Shown here one piece after another: positions 23,756 to 41,200 of a stretch of DNA of 64,000 bases; positions within the stretch are counted from its first letter, which is position 1; each line of letters begins with the position of its first letter. The notes under the pieces are model-generated. The model ran no database searches. It was not told where the DNA came from and saw only the letters and a program-made list of their open reading frames with translations. The position numbers and the translations under genes were made by a program. The stretch is from Euglena gracilis. Lineage: Eukaryota > Euglenida > Euglenophyceae > Euglenales. Location: the NCBI GenBank assembly GCA_039621445.1, contig CP154956.1, positions 4,958,170 to 5,022,169 of the forward strand. Direction: 5' to 3'.

Positions 23756-25183
23756 CCTAGCCCCTTGGCAAGCGATCAACCAAACATCGATTAATTGCGA
23801 TTACTGATCTCCCCCACAAAAGTGTGATTAATCGGGTCACAAGCGATTAACCAAACTTTGATTAAACCAGCGTTTGGGACGCTGGGTTCACAACAGAACC
23901 AGCGTCCCCCCCCCCACAGGTTTTGGGAACGCCGGTTCTGTATGTGAGAAAGGGGTTAGGGACGCCAGTTCTGTCTAAACCCCGGCATCCGGAATAAAAA
24001 TGTATTTTGGCCTGAAAAGTATGCCAATGTAAGCCAGAACAGAAAATAGAGCCATAGGTTGTGAGGGATAAGGGGCACAATGGCTGACAGCAAAGAAATC
24101 ACAGATTAGTGGCGGTATGGGCAGTGGAGTTTCTGACTTTTGGTGGGGCGTGTTGCTAGGCATATAGGTTGCCACAGCCGCTACGATAACAAGGCAAAAC
24201 GTATTGCCGATAAGGAAACACATTACGGGGAGGACACAGGACGGCACCCTCGCAAGCGGATAACACACGCCACACCGGGATAACAAGGCCCGCACATGAG
24301 AGGTGATGATACTCGTGACAAAACGTCACACAGGGAAACCACACACAGTGCAGCTGTCCTATCGTTTTCCTGCGGAGTATCAAAGAGATACACCACATAC
24401 ACCGTAACCTTTGTGAAGGCCGCAAACCACTCGTCCAAATTTTTGATCAAGCAATTTTTGGTGTCCAAAGTTTTTTGAAAATCCCGCAAAGGCCCAAACT
24501 ACCCTTTGCACTCTTTTCCTGACCGTCCCTGGCCTTCAGGATTTTGGTGAAAGTGTCCCCAAAAAGGGCAGGGTTGGCCGCTGGACCTTGAGGCTCAAAG
24601 GCGGTCCCCAACCCTGCCAAAAAATGGGGCACTGGTTGAGAAGGGGGCAAAGCATTGCGAACCACAACGGCCAAGGACTCGGGCAGCATTGGGCTAAGAA
24701 AGCCCAAAGGTGAGCACGAGTACATGTAATTCTGAGTGCCACCATGCCCGAAGGGGGATCCAAAATACCCCCTTGTTGTGTGAACCGTTTTTACCGACTC
24801 ATGAAGCCGGAGCCCCCAGACGCGGTTTCAGTTTGCAATCGATCCTACGCAGGCCAGGCACTCGAAATGTTTTGCAACATTTCAGAATGTGAATGGGGGT
24901 AAAATCCTAAGGGACAGCCTGCCCCTCCACAGATGTTTTCAACGTGCTTTCAGTCACGAATGAGGAAAGTCAAGCCCCTCACATCACACGCCCCCCCCTG
25001 CCGCAAATGCGCAAACGACAGGACTGCCACACGGGTTTTGACTGCTTTGTTGCTCTGTTATCATGATTTGGTGTGCTTGGCAGGTGCACTGGGGGCTAGG
25101 TCCGGGACCCCCCCCTCCCTCCTCTCTCCCGCGCGGCCCCTGCGTGGCCGCTCGCCCCCCCCTCGAACCCCCCCTCTCTGTGC

Positions 25184-26497
25184 CTAGCTTCCCCAAGGAA
25201 AAAAAAAACTCCACAAAAACAATCGCGACTTTTTTTGAGGCCCAAAAATGACAAAAATGACCATTTTCAGACATAAAATGGCAAATTTGGGGACCGCGCG
25301 CTCTGTGCACAGCCCAAAAAGCATTTTTTTATCAAAAATGGCCAAGAAATGGACAAAAATGTCCGCACAGATCCACAGCCACCTCACCATCTTGAAATCA
25401 GGGGCAAGGCACAGTCCTTGGGTGGAAACCTCTACAACTGTTACCGTTGTTGTGCACATAGAATACCTGCCGTTTTGGCTGGTGCTTGGAGGACAAGGGG
25501 ATCCTACACCCCAAGACCTGCCATGCGAAAGATGAGTGAACACTGTGTCATTGTGCGTGATTTGATGCCGGCTGGCCACATTATGCCATCCCACGTCTTC
25601 CGATAATTGAGGACATGAGATGCCTCTTTGAGCTTGTCCACCACCCCTCTCATCTCGGCTTTGCAGAACAATGTGGAAAATGGGTGTTCCACTGGGAAGC
25701 CGAGGACCCGAAGCCCGTGGTCTGGCATCCATGTACTCGGGGAATTGATCGCAACAATAGAAATGGTTTCCATCTGATGCCGGTGTCTGTGCAGGACCCC
25801 ATAGGCAGCATTTTTGGAAGTTGAGGTGCACGCCAAGAAGCGCAGAACTCAGGCTGATTGTTGCCAATGCTGCTGCATGAAACCCACGAGGTGACCATCA
25901 TCCAGGTACCAGACGTTCATCTTCAAATCTTTGAGCGGCGCTGGTACCACATCTTGCCACACCAATGCACAGAAGAGGGGACCCAAAGGGTCTCCTTGTT
26001 GCACTCCTTGCTCACTGGTCATTCGGTGTTTGTGGTTGTCGAGGGCGGAATGATGTGCGTCAGGCAAACGTGCCCATGCCTCAAGCTCTGGGGCCCGATT
26101 GTGGACTGCTTTCAAGAGGGCTTGCCGGTCAATTACATTGAACGCATTCTGTAGGTCCACTTGAAGGATATCATGCATATCATGCATCTCCTTGGCCACG
26201 TTCCACAAAGGATTGCACCCCTTGGGCTATTGTCTCACAAGCCCCCTCTGTGGCATCTCCGCATTGATGGGGGTGCAGCTCTGATGCCTGTTGCTTGACA
26301 CACGGTGAGGTAATGGCGAACTTGCCCAAAAAGTGATGGACGGTGTTTTCCACTGCAATGGGCCGGTGGTGGCTTGGTGCCAAGGTCCTCCGGGGCTCGT
26401 CTAGTGCTCCTTGCCCACTGTGTAGAGACTCCATAGATCCCTTTGGGGACCACCTGCTATGCTGCAAAAAGAACAAACTCGTGCAATGACGCAACAC
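25184..26497 (-). pseudogene. non-LTR retrotransposon, reverse transcriptase part, frameshifted
   Basis: Minus-strand frames in order give RT motif 1 (HRPIAVENTVHHFLGKF, about 26340-26390), motif A (LQVDLQNAFNVIDRQ, about 26150), motif B (SEQGVQQGDPLGPLF, about 26010), the catalytic box YLDDGHLVG (about 25900), then LGVHLNFQKCCLWGP and DHGLRVLGFPVEHPF in two other frames. At least three frameshifts occur, so it is dead. YLDD and the GxxxGDPLGP box are the standard RT signatures of LINE-type elements. The C-terminal domain lies next to it in opposite orientation. Confidence 0.85.
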
Positions 26498-26965
26498 TGT
26501 GCGGGACGCGCTGGCTATGGTCCTCAGAGATCATGGAGTACACGCCTGGACAGAGGTGGCCATTGGCGGGATGCGCCCAGCGGATGTTGCCCTGCAAGGG
26601 GTTGACCCGGTGGGGCCACTAGCAGTTGGCCTCGTAGTGTTCCACCCCCTCCGAAAAGATATGTCTTGGGACGAAAATATTGCACTGAAGAACATGGCAG
26701 CAATGGAGCACAAGAAGATTACAAAAAAAATCAACCTGTTTGCGAAGCCGCAGGATGGTTGTTCAGCCCACAATCCTTCCATCCATGGTCAGGCTTGGGC
26801 CCATTGGGGTCCGGTCTCCTCAGCCGCCTGGTGAAGCAAGCCCTCAGTGACAGATAAGGATGGGCAAGGCAACACATGGCTGCAGACATTTGGCAACGAA
26901 TATCCTCAACCCTGATGGCCTTTGTGGCTGAGCAGCTTTCTGTGGCCGCAACAACGAGAGGGCAT
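26440..26965 (+). pseudogene. non-LTR retrotransposon, C-terminal endonuclease-like part
   Basis: The + strand reads DHLLCCKKNKLVQ, one stop, then RNTVRDALAMVLRDHG, MRPADVALQG, VVFHPLR and later WGP and IWQRISSTLMAF. Many algal and protist RT elements carry this C-terminal block with 'RHN-VRD-L', 'RPADV' and 'HPL', related to restriction-like endonucleases. It is the natural continuation of the adjacent RT, but on the other strand. One in-frame stop and a shift after WGP show decay. Confidence 0.7.
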
Positions 26966-27170
26966 GACGAGTTACCCCCAATGGCCACACCACAAGAGAT
27001 GCCGTTGAGACCGAGAAGCCTGCAAGCAGCCACCGCAGTGGCGACGGTGGACATGGATGGATGGCAGAGAGTGCGCCAAGCCGAGGATGGGACCCTTGTC
27101 GGCCCTATCTGCATCCAGTGCACCCGCCCAGTGAGACCCCTCGGAAGAGGAAATGGTAGCACATTCTCCT

Positions 27171-27224
27171 ACACACACACACACACACACACACACGCAC
27201 GCACGCACACACGCACACACACAA
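27171..27224. repeat. (AC)n microsatellite
   Basis: 54 bp of AC with CACG interruptions, at the far end of the sense-oriented retroelement half. Confidence 0.9.
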
Positions 27225-27388
27225 AATAGAAAAGGACCCACACCCCTCTGGGTTAGGCCAACAGAAACCGAAGTAAACCCGCTCAAGTGACAGGCGGGTG
27301 CAAGCGCTCACGGTGACCCATCCCGACGGCAAAGAACAGCACGCCGACACAGGCGGCGCGCGGGCATGACACGCGCGAGACACGCGTG

Positions 27389-27576
27389 AGCCGTGCCGAG
27401 CTGTGCCGAGCCATGCCGGGCTGTGAGGAGTCGTGCCGAGCCGTGTGGAGCCGTTCCGAGGCGTGCCAAGCCGTTTCGCGCCGTGCCGAGCCGTGCCGAG
27501 CCGTGCCCAGCTTTGCGGAGCCGAGCCGAGCCGTGCCGAGCCGTGCCGTGCCGTGCCGTGCCGAGCCATGCCGAGC
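27389..27576. repeat. GAGCCGTGCC minisatellite
   Basis: About 18 imperfect copies of a 10-bp (2 x 5) unit 'gagccgtgcc'. Its open frames on both strands are repeat translations. Confidence 0.9.
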
Positions 27577-27819
27577 CGCGCCTAAAAAATAAAACTTCCC
27601 TCTCTCTCTCTCTCCAGAGGTGGTATTCTTATTCTGTTATATTCTTTATTTATCTTTTCTTCCTCGGACTTATTACAGTCCGTAACCCCCTGTGCTTTGC
27701 TTCGGGAATTGGGGAAAGGGAATTTGTGACTCTGATTTTCCTGACTGAAGTAGGTCTGCACCAAGGCGAAAGCGAAAGGCTTTTGGGAAAGCGGGGAATC
27801 AGACGTACACACTAAGGCC

Positions 27820-28055
27820 CAAACCACCAAAAAACTAATTATTGGCAATTTTTTGAGACCGACCATCATCAAAAAATACCATTTTTGACCAAATTTGCCT
27901 AAAATTGCCAATTTGGAGGGTTTCGGGGTCATTTTGGGGGGTCGGATTTTCACCAACAATTCCGGATCCTATAAACTCTCCCCCACCTATAAACCCCCCC
28001 CCTTCGGCCGACCAACCAAACCGGATCCATTTAACCCCGGGGGGTTTGTAAGGAT
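27820..28055. mobile_element. TATAAACCCCCC-type element, copy 1
   Basis: 'caattttttgagaccgacca', 'tcaccaacaattccggatcc', 'tataaaccccccc' and 'ggccgaccaaccaaaccgga' recur inverted at 43850-44200. The ends are not defined. Confidence 0.55.
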
Positions 28056-28400
28056 TTGAAGCACACAACTTTGAGGATGAGCGAATGAAATTGAGAAATA
28101 GAAAGGGTCCATCAACAACAGCGGAGAAGGGAAGACGTGCTGACACACCTTTTTCGGTAGTTTGCAACCCACCAGACAGCCACATGCCATCGGGCAGATG
28201 GAGGGCAATGTCCAGCCGAAAAAGGTCTTTCTGTCAACATCCCCCAAAAAAACACTTTGTGCATTGAGTGCAAGGTCATTGAGGCTCCAAAGCGTACCGC
28301 CCACAATCGTAGCGATCAAACCCTCCTCATCATTCTCCTCTATCGCCCACCTTCTCACACAGCACGAACACATTCAAATACATTTGCTTTTTGAGAAGAC

Positions 28401-28835
28401 ATTGCGCTTAAGTGCAATAGTTTCATCTTGCGCTTAAGCGCAATGTATTTACATTGTGCTTAAGAGCAAGGTAAAACAGAAGCCACCTGAGCTTATGGGA
28501 GGGAGTCCCTCTGATGTGTTACGGTGTGTTGGGGGTCCCTCTCTGATGAGCGGGCTTGGTGAGGAAATACATTGTGCCAAAGCGCAATGGAAATGCCTAC
28601 ATAATGTGCTGCTTGTTCACTCAGTTACACGCCAGCCGCCTGGTTGCACTTCTCATTTTTTGTATTGCGCTTCGGCGCAACGTATTTTCTCACCAAACCC
28701 GCACACTGGCCGTTCAGAGAGGGGCCCCCAACGCACCGCAACACATCAGAGGGACTCCCATAAGCTCAGGTGGCTTCTGTTTTACCTTGCACTTTAGTGC
28801 AATAGTTTTATCTTGCGCTTAAGCGTAAGGTAAAA
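28401..28835. mobile_element. palindrome-rich foldback element P2
   Basis: Arms of about 120 bp (28460-28585 and 28675-28800) are inverse copies: 'ggtaaaacagaagccacctg' pairs with 'caggtggcttctgttttacc'. Seven palindromes of the type 'ttgcgcttaagcgcaa' lie at 28401, 28428, 28454, 28570, 28664, 28788 and 28811. No coding sequence and no clear target duplication. Confidence 0.8.
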
Positions 28836-29319
28836 CTACTGCACAGGGGGGAGGGCATAGTGGGCACACCTGTTTTTGGCGTTGTTTTTTATTTCTAACA
28901 ATGTTTTTTTTTAAAAAAATGGCCCACGAGGTTTACAACGAAAAATTTTTGAATGCATACGTTCAACCATTTTTGGCAACTTTAGGTCATTTCTGTCAAA
29001 AACTACTTTCCACAAAAAAAATCATAAAACTGCATTTTTTTGCACTTTTGGATGTTTTTGACCATTTTTTTGGCACGTTTTGAACGTGGTGGGATTTGTA
29101 TGGTTTGGGTGTTTCATGGGTCTTTCTTGGCCCCAAGGAGGAAAGGGGAGAAGGGGGTGGGGTTAAAATCAATTTGGACATGGATGGTGGGGGTGCTGCC
29201 CCACTGGAGGGTGGGGGTGGATGTGCATGGATTTGGGGGTGCTACTACTGCCTCATTGAGGGGGGGGTGCGCGCATGGGTCACCACCGTTGGCGCTGGGT
29301 GAAATGCGCGAAATGGCGC

Positions 29320-29880
29320 TGGATGAGATTTCGGGCCGCGGGCCAGGCTGTTTTTTACCAACCCCGGGGGAGGGAGGGGGGGTCCGGAGTGCCTGTGAGT
29401 GCGTGCCCAGGCAGGCCCTACCCCCCCCCCCGGGCCGGGGGGTCGGATTTGGAGTGCCTTGGCGTGCCTGCCCAGGCAGGCACCCCCCCCCCGGGGGTGG
29501 GGTCGGCACCCGACTAAAATACAGCCTGCCGCGGGCACGCGACTTGCCTTGTCCTGCAGTGCCCCGGGGTCTCTTTGCACGCGAAGTGAGCTGCCCCGGC
29601 TGGTCATGAAGCGCTTCCCTGGGTTGGGGGGCCGCCAATCTGCATACCCTCCCCCCCCCCACGCGCCACTCCCCTCCCACCCTTAACCGGCCCGGCCCTC
29701 CTGCAGCTGTGCCGTCCTCGGCAGCGGAGGGCAGACCGCCAAGGGTGCCCGCCACCTCCCCCTGCAGTCCTGCTGCAACCCACCCCCGGCCACACACTAA
29801 GGCCTCCCCGTGGTCTGGCAGGGTGGAAAGGCGGTATGTCTTGCGTGTTCGCAAGAACGTATGGGGATGTGGATCCGCAT
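29320..29880. other. GC-rich island, coding uncertain
   Basis: Strongly GC-rich, with G and C tracts at 29420-29505 and 29640-29690. A minus frame is open for 290 codons across 29114-29986, and other frames are open too. No motif is recognised; it may hold an exon but I cannot choose a frame. Confidence 0.25.
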
Positions 29881-30029
29881 GAAAGAAATGTGGGTGAATG
29901 GGAAACCAAAAATTGCCAAAAGCCCCTCCTTCAAACTGTGTAATCTGCTGTGAGACAGGGCACACTCTTGTTGTGGTTGGGCCCAAGGTGCAAAAGCACA
30001 GCTCTAAAAGTCACACCGGGGCCAGTGTC

Positions 30030-31620
30030 CGAGGCTCATTTTGAAGCCTATTGTTTTGCTGCAACAAACAGACAAATGGTCAATAGGTTAGGTTTAGGTT
30101 TACATATTTTAATAGAAATTTGGTCCAGAATATCAAAATTTATTCTTGCCAATGCAGTAGTTTATGCACCCTCCCTTCTCCAACAAACACCCCCTGTTAG
30201 GACTGCAACTTTTTTCGCAATAAGTGGAATTTCGCCTATTTGGAAAGCCTTTGTCCAATGAACCTCCTGTTCGGACTGCACCACCTGCTGTTCGTTGGAT
30301 GTTTTTGTTTTTTGTTTTTGTTCGTTGGATGGATGCCACACTTTGGGTCATCCATGCCAAACCAAACCCACAGGGGGGGAAGAAATGGCAAAAAAAAAAT
30401 GCCACATTTTGGGTCAACTTCTTTGCGAAAGATTCCTAATCTTTCTTTGGAAGGAATCCCGACAGCTGCAAAATTACACACTTTTCCCAGCATTTTTCAG
30501 AGGGGAAATACCCCAATTTCCCCATCACACTGGAAAATCAATTTGTATAATCAAAAGCACCATTCTTTGTGATCCAAATATTTACAACACATATTCACAA
30601 AAATTTTATCCCGGTGATTCAAAAAATCGGCTGGATTTTATGGATGAATTTGATACCAAGGGAATCATTCGTATTTTTTCTTTGGGGGTCGAAAAAAATA
30701 CACGGGAGAAAATCTTGCGCCAAGGTGTCCCAGGGGAAACTTGGCCCCGCGTGCCATCTGGCAGGGGACGCCACTTGTGCACCTGTGACAAATGCCAAAC
30801 ATCCAAGGTTGAAAGCAGGGACGAAGGTTGTTCAAATTTTAGGGTTAAACGTGCTATGGGTGGCGAGATACCAACCCCCCCCAAGAGGGGTTGGTATCTC
30901 AGTGTTGGTAATTTGAAATGATTTCGGAGAATGCGATTTTGCATTCAATTCCAACAGTCTAGTGGACAAAAAAAAACAATTTTCGGTAGTATATTACTTG
31001 CAATTATATGTCAGACCCTCCATATTCTTTCGCTTATTGTTGTTTTTACAAATATTTTAAAAAAAACAAAAACTTAAAAATAAAAAGAAAAGTTTTGAAA
31101 GGGGTTCCTTTTGATGGGGAGAACATAAGGAGTACAGAGAGAAACTATTTCAACTTCTTATTTTTCTTTGAATTACATTTAATGTAATTCAAAGAAAAGC
31201 CTGTTATCATCCTGAAAAAAAGAAGTCCCCTTTTGGAAAAAGAAACTTCAGCATCAGTTTTTGGTGGGAGAATATTTGGCAAAACAACCAGATCTTCTGA
31301 CACCTTGTAAAAAACTTCAAAAAAAAAAAAATAAAGAATAAGAAATAAAATTTCAACTGCAAATTTTTCAAACAGTTAAAATTGTCAAAAAGTACAAAAA
31401 TGCCAAAAAGCACTCAAAAACAGAGCAAATGAGGAAAATCTGAGGAAAAGCACAATTTACAGTATCTCTGTCGCTACTTTTATCCCCGCTTGGCTGTCGC
31501 GATATTGGCGAAGGAGGGGTGGGGGTCGGACCACCCCTCCCAACACAAGAAGAGGAGGGGGAGAGGTTGTGCCCTGTGTCCCACCTCAAACCAAAGGACT
31601 CCCCATGTGCATCCCTGGGG
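30030..31620. other. long stretch without recognised gene
   Basis: Short repeated G-rich hairpins occur, for example 'gataccaaccccccccaagagg' facing 'ggttggtatct' at 30869-30902, and 'tttgaattacatt' facing 'aatgtaattcaaa' at 31165-31195. No coding segment is supported. Confidence 0.35.
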
Positions 31621-31636
31621 AGGGGGTCTGGGCCGC

Positions 31637-37593
<5,957 letters not shown>

Positions 37594-37879
37594 CTGCACC
37601 AGTTCCAACCGACGTTGCTAAACCAGGTAGTCTGGGGATACCCTCATCTGTTTGATGTCAAAAATGATCAATGTCCAAAACATTTGCTGTCCAGAGCTCG
37701 ATACAAGGGAGGTGTATAAGGTAGGGGGTGTCTCCTCACCTCCTGGACGGAGGGGGTCCGATCTCCCAGAGGCCTAAAAAAAAAAATGCAAAACAGCAAC
37801 AGATGACCCTCCCCTGAAGTGAGGGGCCAGAAAAAAGCAAAATTTCTGTGAGCCACTTCGAAAAATGAGTGTTACAGAT

Positions 37880-38010
37880 TGCTGAGGGTGGCTTTTGGGC
37901 CTTTGAAGATGTTCAGGGGGCTCAAGGAGCCTCCTCGGCACGTTTGGGAAGACTCCACACTGAAGGGGTTCAAAAAACTGGTTCGAAGAGGCTAAACAGC
38001 TGAACATTGA
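37880..38010 (+). other. coding-like + strand block
   Basis: After 'gtgttacag' a + frame reads FGPLKMFRGLKEPPRHVWED and STLKGFKKLVRRG. It is protein-like, but the minus strand is also open here (110 codons). No family is recognised. Confidence 0.25.
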
Positions 38011-38189
38011 GTGTACCTGTACCATAATCCCCCCAACCACTTGGCAGTTGGCTGTGTCTAAGTTAGTTGTTTTTTTTGCCAGATCCTCAGCAACATTCCC
38101 TGGCACTCACGATGGGACGAATGGGAAATCACCCAAAACGAAAGCAAGAAAGAAGTAAGGAAAGAAACGGCCCCTGATGTCAGCACAGC

Positions 38190-38500
38190 GCCAGCAGCAG
38201 CAGCACTTTCAAGCGCAGCACAGCACAGCGCAGCGCCAAGGGGACAACGATGATGCCTCGGACAACCGACTGGTACTGCACTTCTCCGCAACCTTGGCCC
38301 GGATTCAGTTGGCCCTTGCCCACCATGCAACGTGAAAAGAAATCAACTGACACCTCAAGACCCACCCAAAGGTCAGGTTGGCCGAGGTAGCCTGCAATAG
38401 GTACAAAAAAGGTCCAAAGAATGGGGAGGCAAGATCGCAAGGTGGTGAATGTGAGGAACAAGCGGGGGTTTCGAGTGCCAGGGAAAAGAGGGGGCACACA
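38190..38500 (-). other. possible exon of a membrane protein
   Basis: The minus strand has a strong acceptor tract ('tttttgtacctattgcag' at about 38390). One frame reads a hydrophobic LPILWTFFVPIAGYLGQPDL and then GLEVSVDFFSRCMV; a second frame is open as well. It could be an upstream exon of gene B. Borders are not resolved. Confidence 0.35.
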
Positions 38501-38703
38501 CGACTTGGAATTCAAATAAATGCAATTGGATTATGAGACAGCGTGCTGAATGTTCCGTTGGTTGTGTTCATTTGGAGGGTCTTGGAGGGAGGGGGGGGTC
38601 CAAAAGATCCAAAGCAAAAGGTCCAAAGTTTTTCGACCCCCAGCAATTGGTGCAGAACTCGATTAAGGAATGGCCCGGGAGCCAACGGGTCAAGTTTTGC
38701 ATA

Positions 38704-38788
38704 TGCGGAAAAATTGCGGAAATTGCGGAAATTGCGGAAAAATTGCGGAAATTGCGGAAAATTGCGGAAATTGCGGAAAAATTGCGGA
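38704..38788. repeat. GGAAATTGC minisatellite
   Basis: About nine 9-10 bp units 'ggaaattgc' / 'ggaaaaattgc'. Confidence 0.9.
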
Positions 38789-39191
38789 TATCAATTCCCC
38801 CCCCCCTGGCCGACGCTAACTTCGCGTCTCACCCAGCTTGCTGTGTGGTGAGTGGCCAGGGACCCCTTACACCAGTTCTCGTTTGTTGCTACCCCAGACC
38901 CCCTCCCCCCAGGATGCGGTAGGCCTCGCCTTAAAATTCAGCCTGACGGCCACCACGTTGAACAAGACGAGGGGAAAGCTCTAGCCTTAAGCCGCAGCAT
39001 CACCCAAACACTTGACCTGGGGGGGGGGGGGGAACTCCAACCATGACGCTGACCCCCCCACCCTTGGGGAATGCTGGAAGGCTCCGTGCCTTCTTCTCTC
39101 TCTCTCGGCCCAGGCCAAAGGTGGCTCCGTCTCCCGGGTACGTTGGGTCAAGACGTCCCAGGGAATGGTTTCGCCCGAGGTATGATGCCTG

Positions 39192-39254
39192 GCCGGGGCC
39201 AGGTCAGTGAGGGGCGGCCGTGTGCACGGGACGCCACACGCCGGACGTTCAAAC
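39192..39254 (+). CDS. candidate + strand exon, 5' part (interrupted by MITE)
   Basis: The + frame reads VCTGRHTPDVQT up to the duplicated site GTTCAAAC. Continuing after the MITE with one duplication removed gives TWPKSLTLERRLHCMQPTQV without a stop. This supports one exon interrupted by the MITE. The acceptor is probably 'gtcagtgag'. Confidence 0.4.
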
Positions 39255-39367
39255 CATACCATTGCTTAGCAACCCCCGGGGGGGAGGTCACTTTCCACTC
39301 TGAAAAAACCAGTCAGTCACTTCCCCCGGGGGGGGGGGGGGGGGGGCAGGTGTTAAGCAATGGTATG
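39255..39367. mobile_element. hAT-like MITE, CATAC family, short copy
   Basis: 113 bp. Ends 'cataccattgcttagcaacc' and '..ggtgttaagcaatggtatg' are inverse. Perfect 8-bp duplications GTTCAAAC lie at 39247-39254 and 39368-39375. It has one 'accagtcagtcac' motif and lacks the inner hairpin, so it is an internally deleted copy. Confidence 0.9.
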
Positions 39368-39475
39368 GTTCAAACCTGGCCCAAGTCGTTAACCTTGGAG
39401 AGGCGGCTGCACTGCATGCAGCCAACCCAAGTCTTCCGGCAGGCCAAACAGCTCAACAACCTTCCTGGGCGGGGA
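39368..39475 (+). CDS. candidate + strand exon, 3' part
   Basis: It reads WPKSLTLERRLHCMQPTQVF, then RQAKQLNNLPGRGIR, before the donor 'attcgg|gtttgg'. The composition is convincing; no domain is recognised. See the 5' part. Confidence 0.45.
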
Positions 39476-40302
39476 ATTCGGGTTTGGGTCGTGAGTCCCC
39501 CTGGAGGGGAGGGGGGCACTGGCTGAGATGCACTTTAAACCCACCCCAGAATGGCCATTCTCCAACCATCAGATGGTCCTCTTTGGAATGCTCACAACGG
39601 CGCGGGGTTGGGTCTGTTTGGGGTGGGGGCTCACAGGCCAATCAACAGAAAGGGGCAAAAACTGCACTGCGCAAAACTGCAAAGGAAAACTGTGCAGGGA
39701 CCAAAATCAAAAGGAATCCAGAACCTGGGAGAGCACTCGAAACGTGTCAGTTTCCCACCCCCCACCTTGGCCGGTATCCCTTTCTTGTGGGAGTTACCTT
39801 GGGTGAATCAAACCCCTTGAATGATAACTCCCAAATAATATTCCCCCCCCAGAACAATGGCCCCCCCCCTCCCCAAGTGTAACCAGAAAAATCTGGAAAT
39901 ACCCCCCAGGTGCTTTGAGCTCGACATTGTGATTTTCGTCACGTGGAAGCCTGTTGGCCTTAATGCACAAATGCAAGTGAAAAAAAACAGAATTAAAAAA
40001 ACCCAAATAACTTTGCAGCGCCTTAAAGCTTTGCATGCCCAAATAACTTTGCAGAGGCGAAGGTCGAAAAAGACCAGTCTTTTTGGCCCTTGTTTCCTGG
40101 GAAATTTCTTGTCAAAATCTGCTTTGATTGACAATTGCAGCATCATTTGATGCCTCTCTTCATCGGACAACAGTACATTACAACAGTACATTTCGGACGA
40201 TTTTTTGCGCTCACCGCCGCCTAATGTTCCAAAATGATGCATCATTTTCCACATTTTTGTGAAGAGGGGGGGAGGAACTTATATTTGGACAAGTCCACTA
40301 AC

Positions 40303-41200
40303 TGTGCAGGGGCAAGATTATTTTCGGGGGTTACAGATGCCCAATTCCGTGATGTTTATGGTCTTACGGATGCATTCAAGCCAGCAACCCTGAAAGGAAA
40401 ACCAACCTTCAGCTTACCATGTCTACATTCGAGTGTATAAGAATGCCAGCAAGGCATGGACCACTAATCTCAAGGTGTGGAAGGAAATGAAGCATCAGCC
40501 TGGATACACATACCACACCGTCACTCGTGAGAGTCGAGACCTTCCAACCTCCTTCGCCATGAAAGATTTCAGTGATGACAAGTCCCATGAAGCTGTCAGA
40601 CGTCACTCCTCTAGCCAGGATGCGAATGACAGTCGTGATACAAATCCAAGAATGCGGCACGTGAACAGCGTGCAGGTGCTATGGACATGGGTCACCTGTG
40701 CCAATTCCGACACAGGTGCCAGGGAGGCCACCTGTCTCGCCGCATTCAATTCAGTCAGCTCCAGGAACGACTGGTATGAATCCCTGAGACGCAGGACCAA
40801 GGCCAATGAGTATCGGTACGTCACGTTACTCCCGGTCCGTCAGTTTCCATTTCCATGCAACGCGAACCCTCCAAGCCTCTCCGGGAGACATTTTTGGGGG
40901 AAAGTCAATCTTTGAGGACGTTTTGTTGAGGACTTTTTTGGACACAGAACCCCCCAAAATACCTCCTCCCCACCCCCGCATTTTGACCGACTGTCCGAAC
41001 AATACGGCTATTATTCATTGACAATCAAGAGAAGTGTACACAGTTTAGGGGCTTTTGATGGTTTTGGAATGAGATCGGTGAATGCTGGTGACTGGAAAGT
41101 GAGGTATGCGCATGCCAACGCCAATGGCCAGTGGGAAACAGGGGGAGACATAACCGACCGCGTTGCTGCACCACATTGGGGGGGGACGGGGGGCAGGCGG
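40303..41200 (+). pseudogene. uncharacterised + strand coding block, probably frameshifted
   Basis: Three + strand frames in succession look coding: VTDAQFRDVYGLTDAFKPAT at about 40327, then about 160 codons from 40388 (VYIRVYKNASKAWTTNLKVW, with DKSHEAVRRH and NDWYESLRRRTKANEYRY) to a stop at 40913, then FDRLSEQYGYYSLTIKRS and GDWKVRYAHANANGQWETGG to about 41160. Shifts at about 40400 and 40920 may be introns or mutations. It is the longest non-repeat coding signal in the window. I do not recognise the family; a decayed transposon gene is possible. Confidence 0.5.

Noticed and set aside
27105-27815. Frames of 140-154 codons rich in Cys, Arg, Ala
   Set aside because: Derived from the GAGCCGTGCC minisatellite and the AC repeat.
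29114-29986. Gene of 290 codons on the minus strand
   Set aside because: Low-complexity Gly/Pro/Arg product across C/G tracts, other frames equally open, no borders or motif.
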